From Pedococcus aerophilus (GTDB lineage Bacteria; Actinomycetota; Actinomycetes; Actinomycetales; Dermatophilaceae), in assembly GCF_039532215.1 (NCBI RefSeq), contig NZ_BAAARN010000003.1, positions 326,485 through 390,484 on the forward strand: 64,000 nucleotides of DNA, written 5' to 3'. Of the stretch, positions 54,348 through 63,749 are shown in pieces. Below the pieces are notes generated by a model, which worked only from the letters and a program-made list of their open reading frames with translations, did no database searches and was not told the DNA's origin. Each line of letters starts with the position of its first letter. Position 1 is the stretch's first letter. The position numbers and the translations under genes were made by a program.

Positions 54348-55540
54348 GAAATAGACGCGGCACCCACGAGGACACCCTCGTTGGCCGGCAACAGAGCCGC
54401 CGCGGAGACCAGCGCACCCACCACGTCGGCATCGGTGTCGAGCTCCCCGAGGACCACCTCGACCGAGGCGGCGGCACTGGGTATGGCGCAGCGCTCCAGG
54501 GAGGCGCGCAGGGGCCCGGTGATGATCGTCCCCACCTTGGCGAGCTGTCCCCCGAGCACGACGACCTCGGGGTTGACGAGGTTGACCACGCCGGCCACGG
54601 CCACTCCGAGGTGGCGCCCGGCGTCCTCCAGGACGCGTCGACACCCCGGGTCGCCGTCGAGCGCCCGGTGGATGACGTCGCGCAGGCTGAGGGGGCCGTG
54701 CGAGGCGGACAGCACCTCGAGCAGGCCACGCGACCCGATGTAGGTCTCGAGGCAGCCGCGGTTCCCGCAGCGGCAGACCGGGCCGTTCTCGTCGATCGTC
54801 ATGTGGCCGATCTCGCCCGCCGTCCCGGCCGCGCCGCGGAAGATCTCGCCGTCGAGGATGAGTCCGGCGCCCACACCGTGCGAGAGCTTGATGTAGACCG
54901 CGTGCTGGATGCCCTGCAGCACACCGCACCTCAGCTCACCGAGTGCCGCGAGGTTGGAGGTGTTGTCGACGATGACCGGCGCCTGGAGACGGCCGGCCAT
55001 CTCGTCGGCGACCGCGACCCCGCGCCAGCCGGGCAGGATGCTCTGGCTGCCGACCTGGCCCGAGATGCGGTCGACCGGGGCCGGGATGCCGACACCGACG
55101 GCGCGCACGTCGTCCATCGTCTTGCCGGCCTTCTCGACGAGGTCGAGGAGCAGGCGGGACGCGCGCTCCATACCCTCGTCGGCGGCGTGGTCGGCGGGCA
55201 GCGGCATGCGCTGGCGCCCCACGATGTCGCGCGGTCCGGTGCCGATGGCGACGCGCACGTCACGGTCGCCGAAGGCGATCGCCGCGAGCAGCGTGTTGCC
55301 GGTCGCGAGCGAGACCAGGACCGCCCGTCGCCCGTTCCGGATGCTCGGCTCGAGCTCGACCGCACCGGCGGTGTCGAGGTCGCGCACGAGGTTGGAGACG
55401 GTGGCCGGGCTGAGGCCGGTGAAGCCCGCGATCTCGACCTGCGTCATCGCCCCCTGGTCCCGCAGGGCCTCGAGGACGCGAAGGCGGTTGGCTTCACGCA
55501 GGGACGCCTGCGAGCCGGGTGCCGCCTGGGATGGGTTCAC
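54344..55540 (-). CDS. ROK family transcriptional repressor (XylR-like)
   Basis: The 398-residue protein has an N-terminal winged helix (LRVLEALRDQGAMTQVEIAG then FTGLSPATVSNLV) and a ROK kinase-like domain with GVGIPAPVDR, GAAGTAGEIGHMTIDENG and the zinc site CRCGNRGCLE. It is adjacent to and on the same strand as the importer, and is the probable sugar-responsive repressor. GTG at 55540 is preceded by TATGTT and a 6-base spacer, so the mRNA should be leaderless. Confidence 0.94.
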   Translation of the reverse strand: MNPSQAAPGSQASLREANRLRVLEALRDQGAMTQVEIAGFTGLSPATVSNLVRDLDTAGAVELEPSIRNGRRAVLVSLATGNTLLAAIAFGDRDVRVAIGTGPRDIVGRQRMPLPADHAADEGMERASRLLLDLVEKAGKTMDDVRAVGVGIPAPVDRISGQVGSQSILPGWRGVAVADEMAGRLQAPVIVDNTSNLAALGELRCGVLQGIQHAVYIKLSHGVGAGLILDGEIFRGAAGTAGEIGHMTIDENGPVCRCGNRGCLETYIGSRGLLEVLSASHGPLSLRDVIHRALDGDPGCRRVLEDAGRHLGVAVAGVVNLVNPEVVVLGGQLAKVGTIITGPLRASLERCAIPSAAASVEVVLGELDTDADVVGALVSAAALLPANEGVLVGAASIS

Positions 55541-55608
55541 GGCTTAAACATAAAGGGACGAGTGCTCGAATGGGTAGACCCGAAGGGTCCGAGCCGGTCA
55601 GGTGCCGG

Positions 55609-57468
55609 TCAGGCCGGTCCGGCGCCCGAGTCGAGGGGCAGGCCGTGGCCGAACGCGAACAGCGGGTCCTCGAACCCCGGCACGTCCTCGCCGTGACGAC
55701 GCACGTCCTCCATCGAGCGCGGCAGGTCGAAAGGCAACCGGCCCTGCGGCGCGACGGCACCGGTGAGCGCGTCGAGCAGCGCCGTGTCGCTCGAGCCGTA
55801 GCTGCCCACCACGGCCGAGGCGAACGGCAGCAACGGCGTGAGGATGGCGGGCCGGTCGAGGACGACGTCGATGACCAACGGGCACTGCGCGGCGATGCGG
55901 GCCAGGCGCGCGACCAGGCCGGGCGGGAAGTCCAGGGAGCCTTGGTGGAACCAGGACTCGAGGAAGAGGTCGCTGCGCGCCTCGAACGGCGCGAGCAGCC
56001 GCACGACCGCGACATCGGCGTCAGCCGGGCTGGCGACGGGCACGCCGACCGCCTTGACCGCCGACGTCGACACGTTCTCGGCGTAGATGCGCGCGCCGGG
56101 GGCGAAGGGCAGCGCCGGCGCCCGCGATCCCGTGCCGTTCTGGAGGACGGTGACGGAACGGGCCTGGGCGGCGTGGCCCGCGGCGCGGAAGTCGGCCCGG
56201 CCCACGGTCTGCCCCGCCGCCTCCTCGTCGACGTAGGGGTCGTCGAACAGGCCGAGGCGGAACTTCACCGCGAGCAGGCGGCGGGCGGACTCGTCGATGC
56301 GCTCCTCGGTGACACGACCGTCGGCAACCAGCTCGAGGAGGATGTCGACGCACTCCTCGCCACCGAACTGGTCGGCCCCGGCGTGCAGGATGAGCTCCAT
56401 CCGGCCGTGCGGGTCGAGGTGCTCGACGCCCCAGGCGCGGGCGGGCAGCACCTGGTCACCGACGTGGTTGTCGTTGACGAGCTCCCAGTCGGTGACGACG
56501 ACTCCGTCGTAGCCGAGCTTCTCGCGCAGCAGGCCGGTGACGATCTGGCGGTTGTAGCCGAAGCCGACCTCCTCGATCTTCTCGCCGTCGATCTCGAGGG
56601 CGATCGGCATGCCGTAGTAGGGCATGATCCCGGCCGTCCCGGCCTCGATCATCGGGGGGAACGGCTTGAGGTGGTCGGCGAAGCGCCCGCCGGGGTAGAC
56701 CTGCTCACGGCCGTACGGGAAGTGGGCGTCCTCGCCGTCCTTCTGCGGTCCGCCTCCGGGGAAGTGCTTGCTCGTGCAGGCGATGCTGTCCGGGCCGAGC
56801 GAGTCGCCCTGGAACCCCTTGAGGTAGGCGACGCCCAGCTCGGTGACGAGGTCGGGGTCCTGCCCGAAGGTCCCGGCCTGGCGGGCCCACCGCGGCTCGG
56901 TGGCGAGGTCCAGCGTGGGGTGCAGCGCCGCGCGGATCCCGACGGCGCGGTACTCCTGGCGGGCGATGTCACCGAACTCCCGGACGGCGTCGACGTCGCG
57001 CAGGGCGGCGAGGCCGAGGGGCTCGGGCCACTGCGAGAACGCCTTGGCGGAGAAGGAGACCCCGGCGTTCTCGATGAACGCGTGGCGGGGGTCGGTCGAG
57101 ACGGTGACCGGAATGCCGTGCGGCGTCTGCTCGGCCAGCGCCTGGAGGGCGTTGTGCCACCGCGCCGCCATCGTCGCGTCCTCGAGGGCGTGCACGTTGA
57201 AGTGCGTGAGGTGCTTGGCCAGCACGACCTCGCTGGTCGCCGACTTGCTGATCGCCCCCGGCTGCTCCAGGACGGTGCCGTCGGCCCCTGCCTCGATGAC
57301 CGTCTGGAACATCAGACCGGCCTTCTCCTGCAACGACATCCGTCCGAGGAGGTCCTCGACGCGCTGCTCGACGGACAGGCGCGGGTCCTCGAACGGGTCC
57401 ATCCGGCCGTTGCCGTTGAGGTCGCGGTACTCGACACCATCGGGTGAGGTCTTGCGGGCCGGCTGCAT
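55609..57468 (-). CDS. GH3 family beta-glycosidase
   Basis: The 619-residue enzyme has no signal peptide and is presumably cytoplasmic. The GH3 N-terminal TIM-barrel shows RVEDLLGRMSLQEKAGLMFQ, CTSKHFPGGG and the nucleophile Asp327 in VVTDWELVND. A C-terminal sandwich domain contains SFQ-poor but typical RLPFDLPRSMEDV. An Asp-rich loop, DLNGNGRMDPFEDP, near the start is EF-hand-like and frequent in this GH3 branch. It is downstream of the glycoamylase-family gene on the same strand. It probably splits oligosaccharides brought in by the adjacent importer. Linkage specificity is unknown. Confidence 0.92.
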   Translation of the reverse strand: MQPARKTSPDGVEYRDLNGNGRMDPFEDPRLSVEQRVEDLLGRMSLQEKAGLMFQTVIEAGADGTVLEQPGAISKSATSEVVLAKHLTHFNVHALEDATMAARWHNALQALAEQTPHGIPVTVSTDPRHAFIENAGVSFSAKAFSQWPEPLGLAALRDVDAVREFGDIARQEYRAVGIRAALHPTLDLATEPRWARQAGTFGQDPDLVTELGVAYLKGFQGDSLGPDSIACTSKHFPGGGPQKDGEDAHFPYGREQVYPGGRFADHLKPFPPMIEAGTAGIMPYYGMPIALEIDGEKIEEVGFGYNRQIVTGLLREKLGYDGVVVTDWELVNDNHVGDQVLPARAWGVEHLDPHGRMELILHAGADQFGGEECVDILLELVADGRVTEERIDESARRLLAVKFRLGLFDDPYVDEEAAGQTVGRADFRAAGHAAQARSVTVLQNGTGSRAPALPFAPGARIYAENVSTSAVKAVGVPVASPADADVAVVRLLAPFEARSDLFLESWFHQGSLDFPPGLVARLARIAAQCPLVIDVVLDRPAILTPLLPFASAVVGSYGSSDTALLDALTGAVAPQGRLPFDLPRSMEDVRRHGEDVPGFEDPLFAFGHGLPLDSGAGPA

Positions 57469-57547
57469 GGAGGGTTCCTCTCGGGGGTTCAACGTGGTGA
57501 CGGGGTGGGACCACGCTCTCAGGCGCGGTCGCCACCCCGGGTCAGGG

Positions 57548-57586
57548 GGTGCGCGGCCGAGGTGGGGGGAACCCCGGCCGCGCACC
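57548..57586 (-). terminator. Hairpin after the glycoamylase-family gene
   Basis: GGTGCGCGGCCG and CGGCCGCGCACC form a perfect 12-bp stem with a 15-base loop. It lies between the stop at 57640 and the GH3 start at 57468. Confidence 0.8.
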
Positions 57587-57635
57587 GGTCACTGGGTCGT
57601 GCCGGTCACTGAGTCGTGCCGGTCACGCGGTCGCA
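57585..57635. repeat. Three 17-bp tandem repeats
   Basis: Units CCGGTCACTGGGTCGTG, CCGGTCACTGAGTCGTG and CCGGTCACGCGGTCGCA follow one another directly, the third being diverged. They lie between the glycoamylase-family stop and the hairpin. I see no function beyond a possible role in mRNA 3' structure. Confidence 0.8.
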
Positions 57636-57639
57636 CTGC

Positions 57640-59310
57640 TCAGGCGATGCCGGCGCCGAACTCCTCGGCACCGATGACCGGACGCAGGCGGCGCTCGACG
57701 TCGCGGGTGCTGAAGGCACGACGGATCACGTTGTCCGCCAACACGTTGCCGATGGCACCCATGACCATCGCCTGGTCGAGGGACAGATAGCGCCGGGCGA
57801 TCGTGCCGGAGTGCACGGCGACGGCGTCGAAGAAGCCACCCTTGCCGTAGGCCTTGAGCTCGTCCTCGATCTTGGCGAGGTTGGTGAAGGCGTGCCCGGG
57901 CTCGTGCATCATCGCGAGGAACGACGCGTGCGGGGTGACGACGCCGTCGCCGAACTTCGGGTCGGGGTTGGTGCCCTCACGGCACTCGCCGAAGCCCACG
58001 TCGACGTTGGTCTTCTCCTTGTCGGAGAAGTAGCCCTCCGGGTTCATCCCGAGGCGGTCGACGCCGTACTCGCGGTAGCCGGCGAACGGGTCGCTGGACG
58101 GGGAGAAGCCCCAGTAGCCGTACCCGGCCTCGTCGAGGCCGTGCTCGCGCTGGGCCCGGACGTGCAGGGGGTGGTTGAGGCCCCAGCTGCGGGGTGCCCA
58201 GCTGGCCTCGGGGACGAAGACGTCGGGCATGAGCTCCTCGAACATCGAGCCGCCCCAGCCGGGGACGATGTGCATGCCGCGGTAGGTGTAGGCGCCCTCG
58301 AAGACGTCGAGGCCCTGGTAGGTGCGAGTCTCGCCGACGGGCTGCGACTCGGGCCAGGCCCAGTCGCAGGACGCCGGGAAGGTGCGCCAGGACGCGAAGT
58401 AGTGCTTCGCCGGGACCTGGCCCGTCGCGATGCCGAGGTAGCTCGTGATGCGGGTCTCCGACACGGTGGTGTCGTAGTGGTGCTTGGAGAGCCAGACGTC
58501 CGGCCCGACACCGATGTGGTTGCCGAGGAACGCGCCGTCGGGGTTCTGCGGCGGCTCGGGGTTGAACCCACCGTGCATGAGCCCGCCGGGACGGTTGCCC
58601 GGGTTGGTGGGATCGGGGTCGTAGAAGGCGTCCCAGCGCATCCGCGCGAACAGCTTCTTGGCCAGCGGCGCTGCACCGGGGTCGGCGGTGATGACGACCT
58701 TCAGGGCCGCACCGAGCCAGCCGTTGTCGACGCTCGACAGGAACGGGTACACCCGGTCGCCGCTGCCCGGCCAGGACGTGAGCTTCTCGCCCGTGGCCTC
58801 GTCGTACCAGTTGTAGTACATGCCGCTGGGCTCGTGGTGCTCCATGCGCAGCAAGGTGCTCAGCGTCTGGCGGAGGCGGCGCGTGCACTCCCCGCGCGTG
58901 ATCAGGCCGAGGTCCCGCGCCACGATGGCCGACCAGAGGTATCCACCGATGTTGGTCGGCGAGGTGTAGCCGGAGCGGTCACCGGCGGTGAGGCCCTCGT
59001 TGATGTTGTCGGCCACGAGCCCGGTCTTCGGGTCGGTCATCGCGACCATGCTGTGCCAGGTGTCCTTGGCCCAGCGGCGGACCCGTTCCCGCTGCACACC
59101 GGCTCCGGCACCCGCACCGAGCAGGACCGGGGCTGACGCCGCGGGGACGGCCGAGGCGCGCTGGGCGGTGAGGCCGACGGCGGCTGCCGCAGTCGCGCCG
59201 ACGAGCAGCTGGCGGCGGCTCGGGGAGACACGGCCCGCGGCCGCGAGGGCCGAGGACGCCGTCGGGGGCGTGGCGAGGGGGGACGAGGTGGGGAGGTGAA
59301 GCTTGGCCAT
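57640..59310 (-). CDS. Exported glycoamylase-family protein (GH144-like)
   Basis: The 556-residue protein has a Tat-type signal with SRRQLLVGATAAAAVG (Arg32, Arg33). The mature part fits the glycoamylase domain (PF10091) that includes GH144 endo-beta-1,2-glucanases: SPTNIGGYLWSAIVARDLGL, SVDNGWLGAALKVV, GWGGSMFEELMPDVFVPE, and the long aromatic-rich barrel. AAGGAG precedes the ATG at 59310. With the GH3 enzyme and importer it forms a glycan-degradation set. The older label glucoamylase is misleading for this family. The exact glycan is inferred at best. Confidence 0.85.
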   Translation of the reverse strand: MAKLHLPTSSPLATPPTASSALAAAGRVSPSRRQLLVGATAAAAVGLTAQRASAVPAASAPVLLGAGAGAGVQRERVRRWAKDTWHSMVAMTDPKTGLVADNINEGLTAGDRSGYTSPTNIGGYLWSAIVARDLGLITRGECTRRLRQTLSTLLRMEHHEPSGMYYNWYDEATGEKLTSWPGSGDRVYPFLSSVDNGWLGAALKVVITADPGAAPLAKKLFARMRWDAFYDPDPTNPGNRPGGLMHGGFNPEPPQNPDGAFLGNHIGVGPDVWLSKHHYDTTVSETRITSYLGIATGQVPAKHYFASWRTFPASCDWAWPESQPVGETRTYQGLDVFEGAYTYRGMHIVPGWGGSMFEELMPDVFVPEASWAPRSWGLNHPLHVRAQREHGLDEAGYGYWGFSPSSDPFAGYREYGVDRLGMNPEGYFSDKEKTNVDVGFGECREGTNPDPKFGDGVVTPHASFLAMMHEPGHAFTNLAKIEDELKAYGKGGFFDAVAVHSGTIARRYLSLDQAMVMGAIGNVLADNVIRRAFSTRDVERRLRPVIGAEEFGAGIA

Positions 59311-59365
59311 GGGTGATGCTCCTTGGTTGGGATTGGTCACTTCGTGCCGTACAGGTGGTCGGGGC

Positions 59366-59389
59366 CCGGGCGACCGACGGGTCGCCCGG
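59366..59389 (-). terminator. Hairpin after the sugar permease operon
   Basis: CCGGGCGACC and GGTCGCCCGG form a perfect 10-bp stem around GACG, between the MalG-type permease stop (59407) and the glycoamylase-family start (59310). Confidence 0.75.
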
Positions 59390-59406
59390 TAGGTCGCAGG
59401 GGCTGC

Positions 59407-60345
59407 CTACTTGATGCCGGTGGTGGCGATGCCCTCGATGAACTTGCGCTGGAAGGCGAGGAAGACGGCGAGGACGGGCAGCACGACCACCGTGGCGCCC
59501 GCGAGGAGCAGGCCGTAGTTCGTGCTGTTCTGCCCCTTGGAGTAGAGCGCCAGGGCCACCGGGAGGGTGTAGCTGTCCTCGGACTGCGCCACCACGAGCG
59601 GCCACAGGAAGTTGTTCCAGCTGCCGAGGAAGGTGAGGATGCCGAGGGTCGCCAGGGCCGGGCCGCACAGCGGCAGGATGATCCGCGCGAAGATGCGCAG
59701 CTCGCCCGCGCCGTCGACGCGACCGGCGTCGAGCAGGTCCCGGGGGAGCCCGGAGATGAACTGCCGCATCAGGAACACGCCGAACGGGCTCACGAGGAAC
59801 GGCAGGATCAGGCCGGGCAGGCTGTCGATGAGCCCGGCGTTCGCCACGAGGACGAACAGCGGCACGAAGGTCACCACGCCGGGGATCATCAACGTCGCCA
59901 TGACGATGGTGAACAACGCCTTCTTGCCCTTGAAGTCCAGCATCGCCAGGGCGTACCCGAGCATCGAGCAGAAGAGCAGGTTGCCCGCGGTCACGAAGAC
60001 GGCGACGACGATCGAGTTGGTGAAGTACGTGCCGAAGTCGAGGCGTGAGAACAGCTGCGTGTAGTTGTCGAGCGACGCGGTCTCGGGCCACCAGGTCGGG
60101 GGCGTCTTGCGGAGCTCGCCCTCGCTCTTGAAGCTGCCGAGCACCATCCAGACGAACGGTGCGACGACACCGACGAGGGCGGCGACGAGCAGGCCGTAGA
60201 GCCACCAGCGGCTCGACTGCTTGCTGCCGGCCATCGTGGCGTTGGTGCCGGCGGGGGCGGCGCTCCCGCCCGACCGGCCGAAGCGCCCCTTGGGGGCCTT
60301 GGGCGCGGGTGCGAGCGTCGAGGTCTTGTCTGCAGTCGTGGTCAT
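59407..60345 (-). CDS. Carbohydrate ABC transporter permease (MalG type)
   Basis: The 312-residue permease has six predicted membrane segments after a polar 45-residue head. The EAA motif is PRDLLDAGRVDGAGELRIFA, with the conserved GxxxxxxxxxP region ending ILPLCGPALATLG. It starts 5 bases after the partner permease stop and is followed by a hairpin. It imports sugars together with the MalF-type and binding proteins. The ATPase is not in this operon and is probably a shared MsiK-like protein elsewhere, as is usual in actinobacteria. Confidence 0.94.
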   Translation of the reverse strand: MTTTADKTSTLAPAPKAPKGRFGRSGGSAAPAGTNATMAGSKQSSRWWLYGLLVAALVGVVAPFVWMVLGSFKSEGELRKTPPTWWPETASLDNYTQLFSRLDFGTYFTNSIVVAVFVTAGNLLFCSMLGYALAMLDFKGKKALFTIVMATLMIPGVVTFVPLFVLVANAGLIDSLPGLILPFLVSPFGVFLMRQFISGLPRDLLDAGRVDGAGELRIFARIILPLCGPALATLGILTFLGSWNNFLWPLVVAQSEDSYTLPVALALYSKGQNSTNYGLLLAGATVVVLPVLAVFLAFQRKFIEGIATTGIK

Positions 60346-60350
60346 GGCGA

Positions 60351-61313
60351 TCAGTCCTTCTCGCGCAGCAGTCGGAACTGGATGGCGGTGACGACCGCGA
60401 TGACGATGAAGATGATGTAGCTGAGCGACGCGGCATACCCGTAGTTGCCGAAGCCGAACTGCTTGTAGGTGTACATCGACATGGAGATCGTGCTGTTCAG
60501 CGGACCACCGTTGGTCATCACGAAGGGCTCCTCGAAGAACTGGAGGTAGCCGATGCCGGTGGTGACAGAGACGAAGAGGATGGTCGGTCGCAGCATCGGC
60601 AGGGTGATGTGGCGGAACCGCTGCCACACGCTGGCGCCGTCGATGGCGGCAGCCTCGTGGAGCATCCACGGCACGGCCTGGAGGCCGGCGAGGAAGATGA
60701 TCATCGCGGTGCCGAAGTTGCGCCACGACGCCATCATGATCAGCGCCGGCATCGACCAGTTCGGGTCGCCGAGCCAGTTGGGCCCGTCGATGCCGATCCA
60801 GCCGAGCGCGGTGTTGATGAGGCCGTACTCGTCCTGGAGCAGGAACCGCCAGACGACGGCGACCGCGACGATCGAGGTGATGACCGGGAGGTAGAACCCG
60901 AGGCGGAACACCGAGCGGAACTTGGTGATCCCGCGGTCGAGGACGACGGCGGCGGCCAGCGCCATGGTCAGGGTGAGCGGCACCCCGATGAGGACGAAGT
61001 AGGCGGTGTTGCGGGCGGACTGCAGGAACTGCTCGTCCGAGAGCGCCTTGGTGAAGTTGTCCAGCCCCACGATGTCGACGGCGAACGGGGTCTTGAGGTC
61101 CCGCGACCGCGTGTCCGTGAAGCTCATGAACAGGGACTGGATGACCGGCCACACCGTGAAGGTGAGGAACAGGAGGCAGAACGGCAGGGCGAGGAGCCAG
61201 GCGGCCCGGCCCTCACCGAAGGCGCCTCCGCGCGTCTTCGCGGCCCCCCCGCGGGGCGACGGACCGGTCTGGTCGGCCTCCCCGCGAGTGGTGACCTCTG
61301 ATGTGGCGGCCAT
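60351..61313 (-). CDS. Carbohydrate ABC transporter permease (MalF type)
   Basis: The 320-residue permease has six predicted membrane segments. The EAA loop reads PWMLHEAAAIDGASVWQRFR followed by HITLPMLRPT. The first helix is ALPFCLLFLTFTVWPVIQSL. It starts 2 bases after the binding-protein stop. It forms the membrane dimer with the MalG-type protein. Confidence 0.94.
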   Translation of the reverse strand: MAATSEVTTRGEADQTGPSPRGGAAKTRGGAFGEGRAAWLLALPFCLLFLTFTVWPVIQSLFMSFTDTRSRDLKTPFAVDIVGLDNFTKALSDEQFLQSARNTAYFVLIGVPLTLTMALAAAVVLDRGITKFRSVFRLGFYLPVITSIVAVAVVWRFLLQDEYGLINTALGWIGIDGPNWLGDPNWSMPALIMMASWRNFGTAMIIFLAGLQAVPWMLHEAAAIDGASVWQRFRHITLPMLRPTILFVSVTTGIGYLQFFEEPFVMTNGGPLNSTISMSMYTYKQFGFGNYGYAASLSYIIFIVIAVVTAIQFRLLREKD

Positions 61314-61315
61314 GA

Positions 61316-62596
61316 CTACTGGCCGGTCCCGATGGACTCCGCCTGCGACTGCACGGCCTTGAGCGCAGCGCCGGGGTCGGAACCCTGCTTGGTGACCTTC
61401 TCGAGCTCGGTGTCGAACTGCGCGACGACCTGCTCCCACGTCGCGAACGACGGCGGGGCCTGGGCGGTCTTGAGCTGCTCACCGAAGACGGCGAGCTTCT
61501 TGTCGGCGCTGATCGACGGGTCCTGCCACGCGGTCTGCACGGACGGCAGGTCGGTGGACTGGGTGTACCACTTGGCCTGGGTCTTGGGGTCGGCCAGGAA
61601 CTGCACGAACTTCCACGCGGTGTCGCGCTGCTTGGAGTTCTTGAAGACGACGAAGTCGGAGCCACCGACGAAGGACGAGGACGTCTTCTTCGTGGGCATC
61701 GGCGCGACGGCGTACTTGTCCTTGAAGCCCTCGCCACCGACCTTCTCGACCGCGGACATCATCCACGGGCCGGAGATGAACATCGGGACCTTGCCGCTGG
61801 CGAAGTCCGGCTCGGTGGTCGGGGTCGCGGGGGCGGCCTTGTCGGCGATGCCCTCGTCGAAGTAGCTCTTGTAGTACTCGACGGCTTCCTTGATCTCGGG
61901 GCTGTCGAAGTTGTAGCCCTTGCCGTCGTCCGTGGTGAGCTTCGCACCGTTGGACCAGGCGAACGGCATCACGGTCTGCCAGGAGCCGGTGCCACCGGCC
62001 TGCAGCCCGATGCCGTACTTGGCGCCGGCCTTGTCCTGCATGCCCTTGGCCATCGCCTTGAGCTCCTCCCAGGTCTTGGGGGCCTCGGTGAAGCCGGCCT
62101 TCTCGGCCAGGTCGGTGCGGTAGTAGACGAGGCGGGTCTCGACGTACCACGGGATGCCGTAGGAGGTGTCGCCCACCTTGGTGGTGTTCTGGGCGCCCTC
62201 GAAGAACTGCGTGGTGTCGATCGACTTCGGCGTCGGGTCGAGCGCGTCGAGCCCGGCGAACTCACCCATCCACGTGGTGCCGACCATGGCCGCGTCCGGC
62301 GTCTTGCCGGCCGTGATCGCGGTGGTGAACTTGTCGTGCGCGGCGTCCCACGGGATCGCGGTGACGTTGACCTTGGCGCCCGGGTTGGCGGCCTCGAAGT
62401 CCTTGGCGAGGGCGGGGAGCTTCTCGCCCTCGGCGCCCATCGCCCAGACCGTGATCGTGCCCGTGGCCTTGCCGGCGCTGATCTCCTTGCCGGTCTCGGC
62501 GGCGGCGTCACCGCCACCGCTGTCACGTCCGCACGCGGTGAGCGTGAGGGCGGCGGCGGTCATGGTGGCGACCGCGATCGCAGAGGTGCGTCTCAT
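61316..62596 (-). CDS. Sugar ABC transporter substrate-binding lipoprotein (family 1)
   Basis: The 426-residue protein has a lipoprotein signal ending in LTAC (Cys22). The mature part is an extracellular solute-binding protein family 1 fold: GTITVWAMGAEGEKLPALAK, PDAAMVGTTWMGEFAGLDAL and MFISGPWMMSAVEKVGGEGF are characteristic of oligosaccharide binders. GAGAG lies before the ATG. It is first in the importer operon and is preceded by a strong hairpin after lacI. The ligand is unknown, but an oligoglucoside would fit the GH genes alongside. Confidence 0.93.
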   Translation of the reverse strand: MRRTSAIAVATMTAAALTLTACGRDSGGGDAAAETGKEISAGKATGTITVWAMGAEGEKLPALAKDFEAANPGAKVNVTAIPWDAAHDKFTTAITAGKTPDAAMVGTTWMGEFAGLDALDPTPKSIDTTQFFEGAQNTTKVGDTSYGIPWYVETRLVYYRTDLAEKAGFTEAPKTWEELKAMAKGMQDKAGAKYGIGLQAGGTGSWQTVMPFAWSNGAKLTTDDGKGYNFDSPEIKEAVEYYKSYFDEGIADKAAPATPTTEPDFASGKVPMFISGPWMMSAVEKVGGEGFKDKYAVAPMPTKKTSSSFVGGSDFVVFKNSKQRDTAWKFVQFLADPKTQAKWYTQSTDLPSVQTAWQDPSISADKKLAVFGEQLKTAQAPPSFATWEQVVAQFDTELEKVTKQGSDPGAALKAVQSQAESIGTGQ

Positions 62597-62651
62597 CGGG
62601 GTGTCTCTCTTTCATCGGGGTGAGGGGAACGGACGGGTATGCAGTGGGGGT

Positions 62652-62694
62652 GCGCCCTGCTCGGGCGGCACCGGGTGCCGCTAGGGCAGGGCGC
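62652..62694 (-). terminator. Branched hairpin after lacI
   Basis: Outer arms GCGCCCTGC and GCAGGGCGC enclose an inner hairpin, CGGCAC and GTGCCG around CGG. The element overlaps the end of the LacI gene and lies 56 bases upstream of the binding-protein gene. Confidence 0.75.
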
Positions 62695-63733
62695 GCACGG
62701 CCACCGGCGGCGGCGGGCACCCGCAGGAGGAGCGGATGACGAGGTGCGTCGGGATCACCTGCGCGCCACGCGGGGCGGCCGAACCGGTGATGCGCTCGTG
62801 CAGCAGGTCCGACGCCCGCGCCCCGAGCTCGCGGACGGGCTGACGGACCGTGGTGAGCCCTGGCTCGACGTAGCGGGCGGTCATGACGTCGTCCCAGCCG
62901 ACGACGGCGACGTCCTCGGGGACGCGCAGGCCGCTGCCGCGCAGCCGCACCATGACGGCGAGGGCGAGCTCGTCGTTGGCGCAGACGAGGGCGTCGGCCT
63001 CGAGGTCGCCTCGCAGCAGCCGGTCGGCCAGCGCCGTGCCGTCGGCCTCGCGCAGCGACACCGTGACCGCCTCGGCGGCGACGATCCCGGCGGAGGCGTG
63101 GGCGGCCACGAAGCCGGCGTAGCGGTCGCGGATGTCTGGGCTGACCGTGGGGTCGCCGACGAACAGCAGGCGGGTCCGGCCGTGGCCCAGCACGTGCGCG
63201 GTGATCTCGCGGGCGCTCGAGGTGTTCTCCGAGCTCACGGTGTCGACGGTGGCCTTCTCGTCGCCGGCGATGAGGACGACGGGCTTGCTCCCCCCGAGGG
63301 CGGAGACCGTCTCGTCCGGGATGGCCGAGGAGCCGAGCATGGCCAGTCCGTCGACGCGGGTGGCGAGCTTGCGCACGGCCCGGGGCAGGTCGGCCTTGCC
63401 CTCGGCGAGCATGAGCACCACGCTCTGCCCCAGCTCGGCGGCGCGGTACTCGAAACCCATGAGGAGCTCGGAGTAGTAGGGACCCGAGAGCTCGGGGAGG
63501 ACGAGGCCGTGGGCCTCGTGGTGGCGGACGGCGAGGCTGCGGGCGGCGGCCAGGGGCACGTAGTGCAGCTCGTCGGCGGCCTCGAGAACGCGCTTGCGGG
63601 TCTTCTCGGAGACGGCCTGACTCCCCTGGAGGACGCGGGACACCGAGGCGATCGAGACGCCGGCACGCTCGGCGACGGAGTAGATCGTCGCCCCAGCGGG
63701 GTGTCTCGTCGGGTGTCCCGAACCGGTGGCCAT
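62681..63733 (-). CDS. LacI family transcriptional repressor
   Basis: The 350-residue protein has the LacI helix-turn-helix and hinge: TIYSVAERAGVSIASVSRVL, then LQGSQAVSEKTRKRVLEAAD and YVPLAAARSL. The ligand domain (about residues 70-340) contains GHGRTRLLFVGDPTVSPDIR, ADALVCANDELALAVMVRL and VVGWDDVMTARYVEPGLTTV. An unusual C-terminus has Cys-Gly-Cys followed by four prolines. GGAAGG precedes the ATG. A LacI-type operator lies just upstream, so it is autoregulated and probably controls the sugar locus. Confidence 0.95.
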   Translation of the reverse strand: MATGSGHPTRHPAGATIYSVAERAGVSIASVSRVLQGSQAVSEKTRKRVLEAADELHYVPLAAARSLAVRHHEAHGLVLPELSGPYYSELLMGFEYRAAELGQSVVLMLAEGKADLPRAVRKLATRVDGLAMLGSSAIPDETVSALGGSKPVVLIAGDEKATVDTVSSENTSSAREITAHVLGHGRTRLLFVGDPTVSPDIRDRYAGFVAAHASAGIVAAEAVTVSLREADGTALADRLLRGDLEADALVCANDELALAVMVRLRGSGLRVPEDVAVVGWDDVMTARYVEPGLTTVRQPVRELGARASDLLHERITGSAAPRGAQVIPTHLVIRSSCGCPPPPVAVRALP

Positions 63734-63749
63734 CAGGTGCCTTCCTCGT

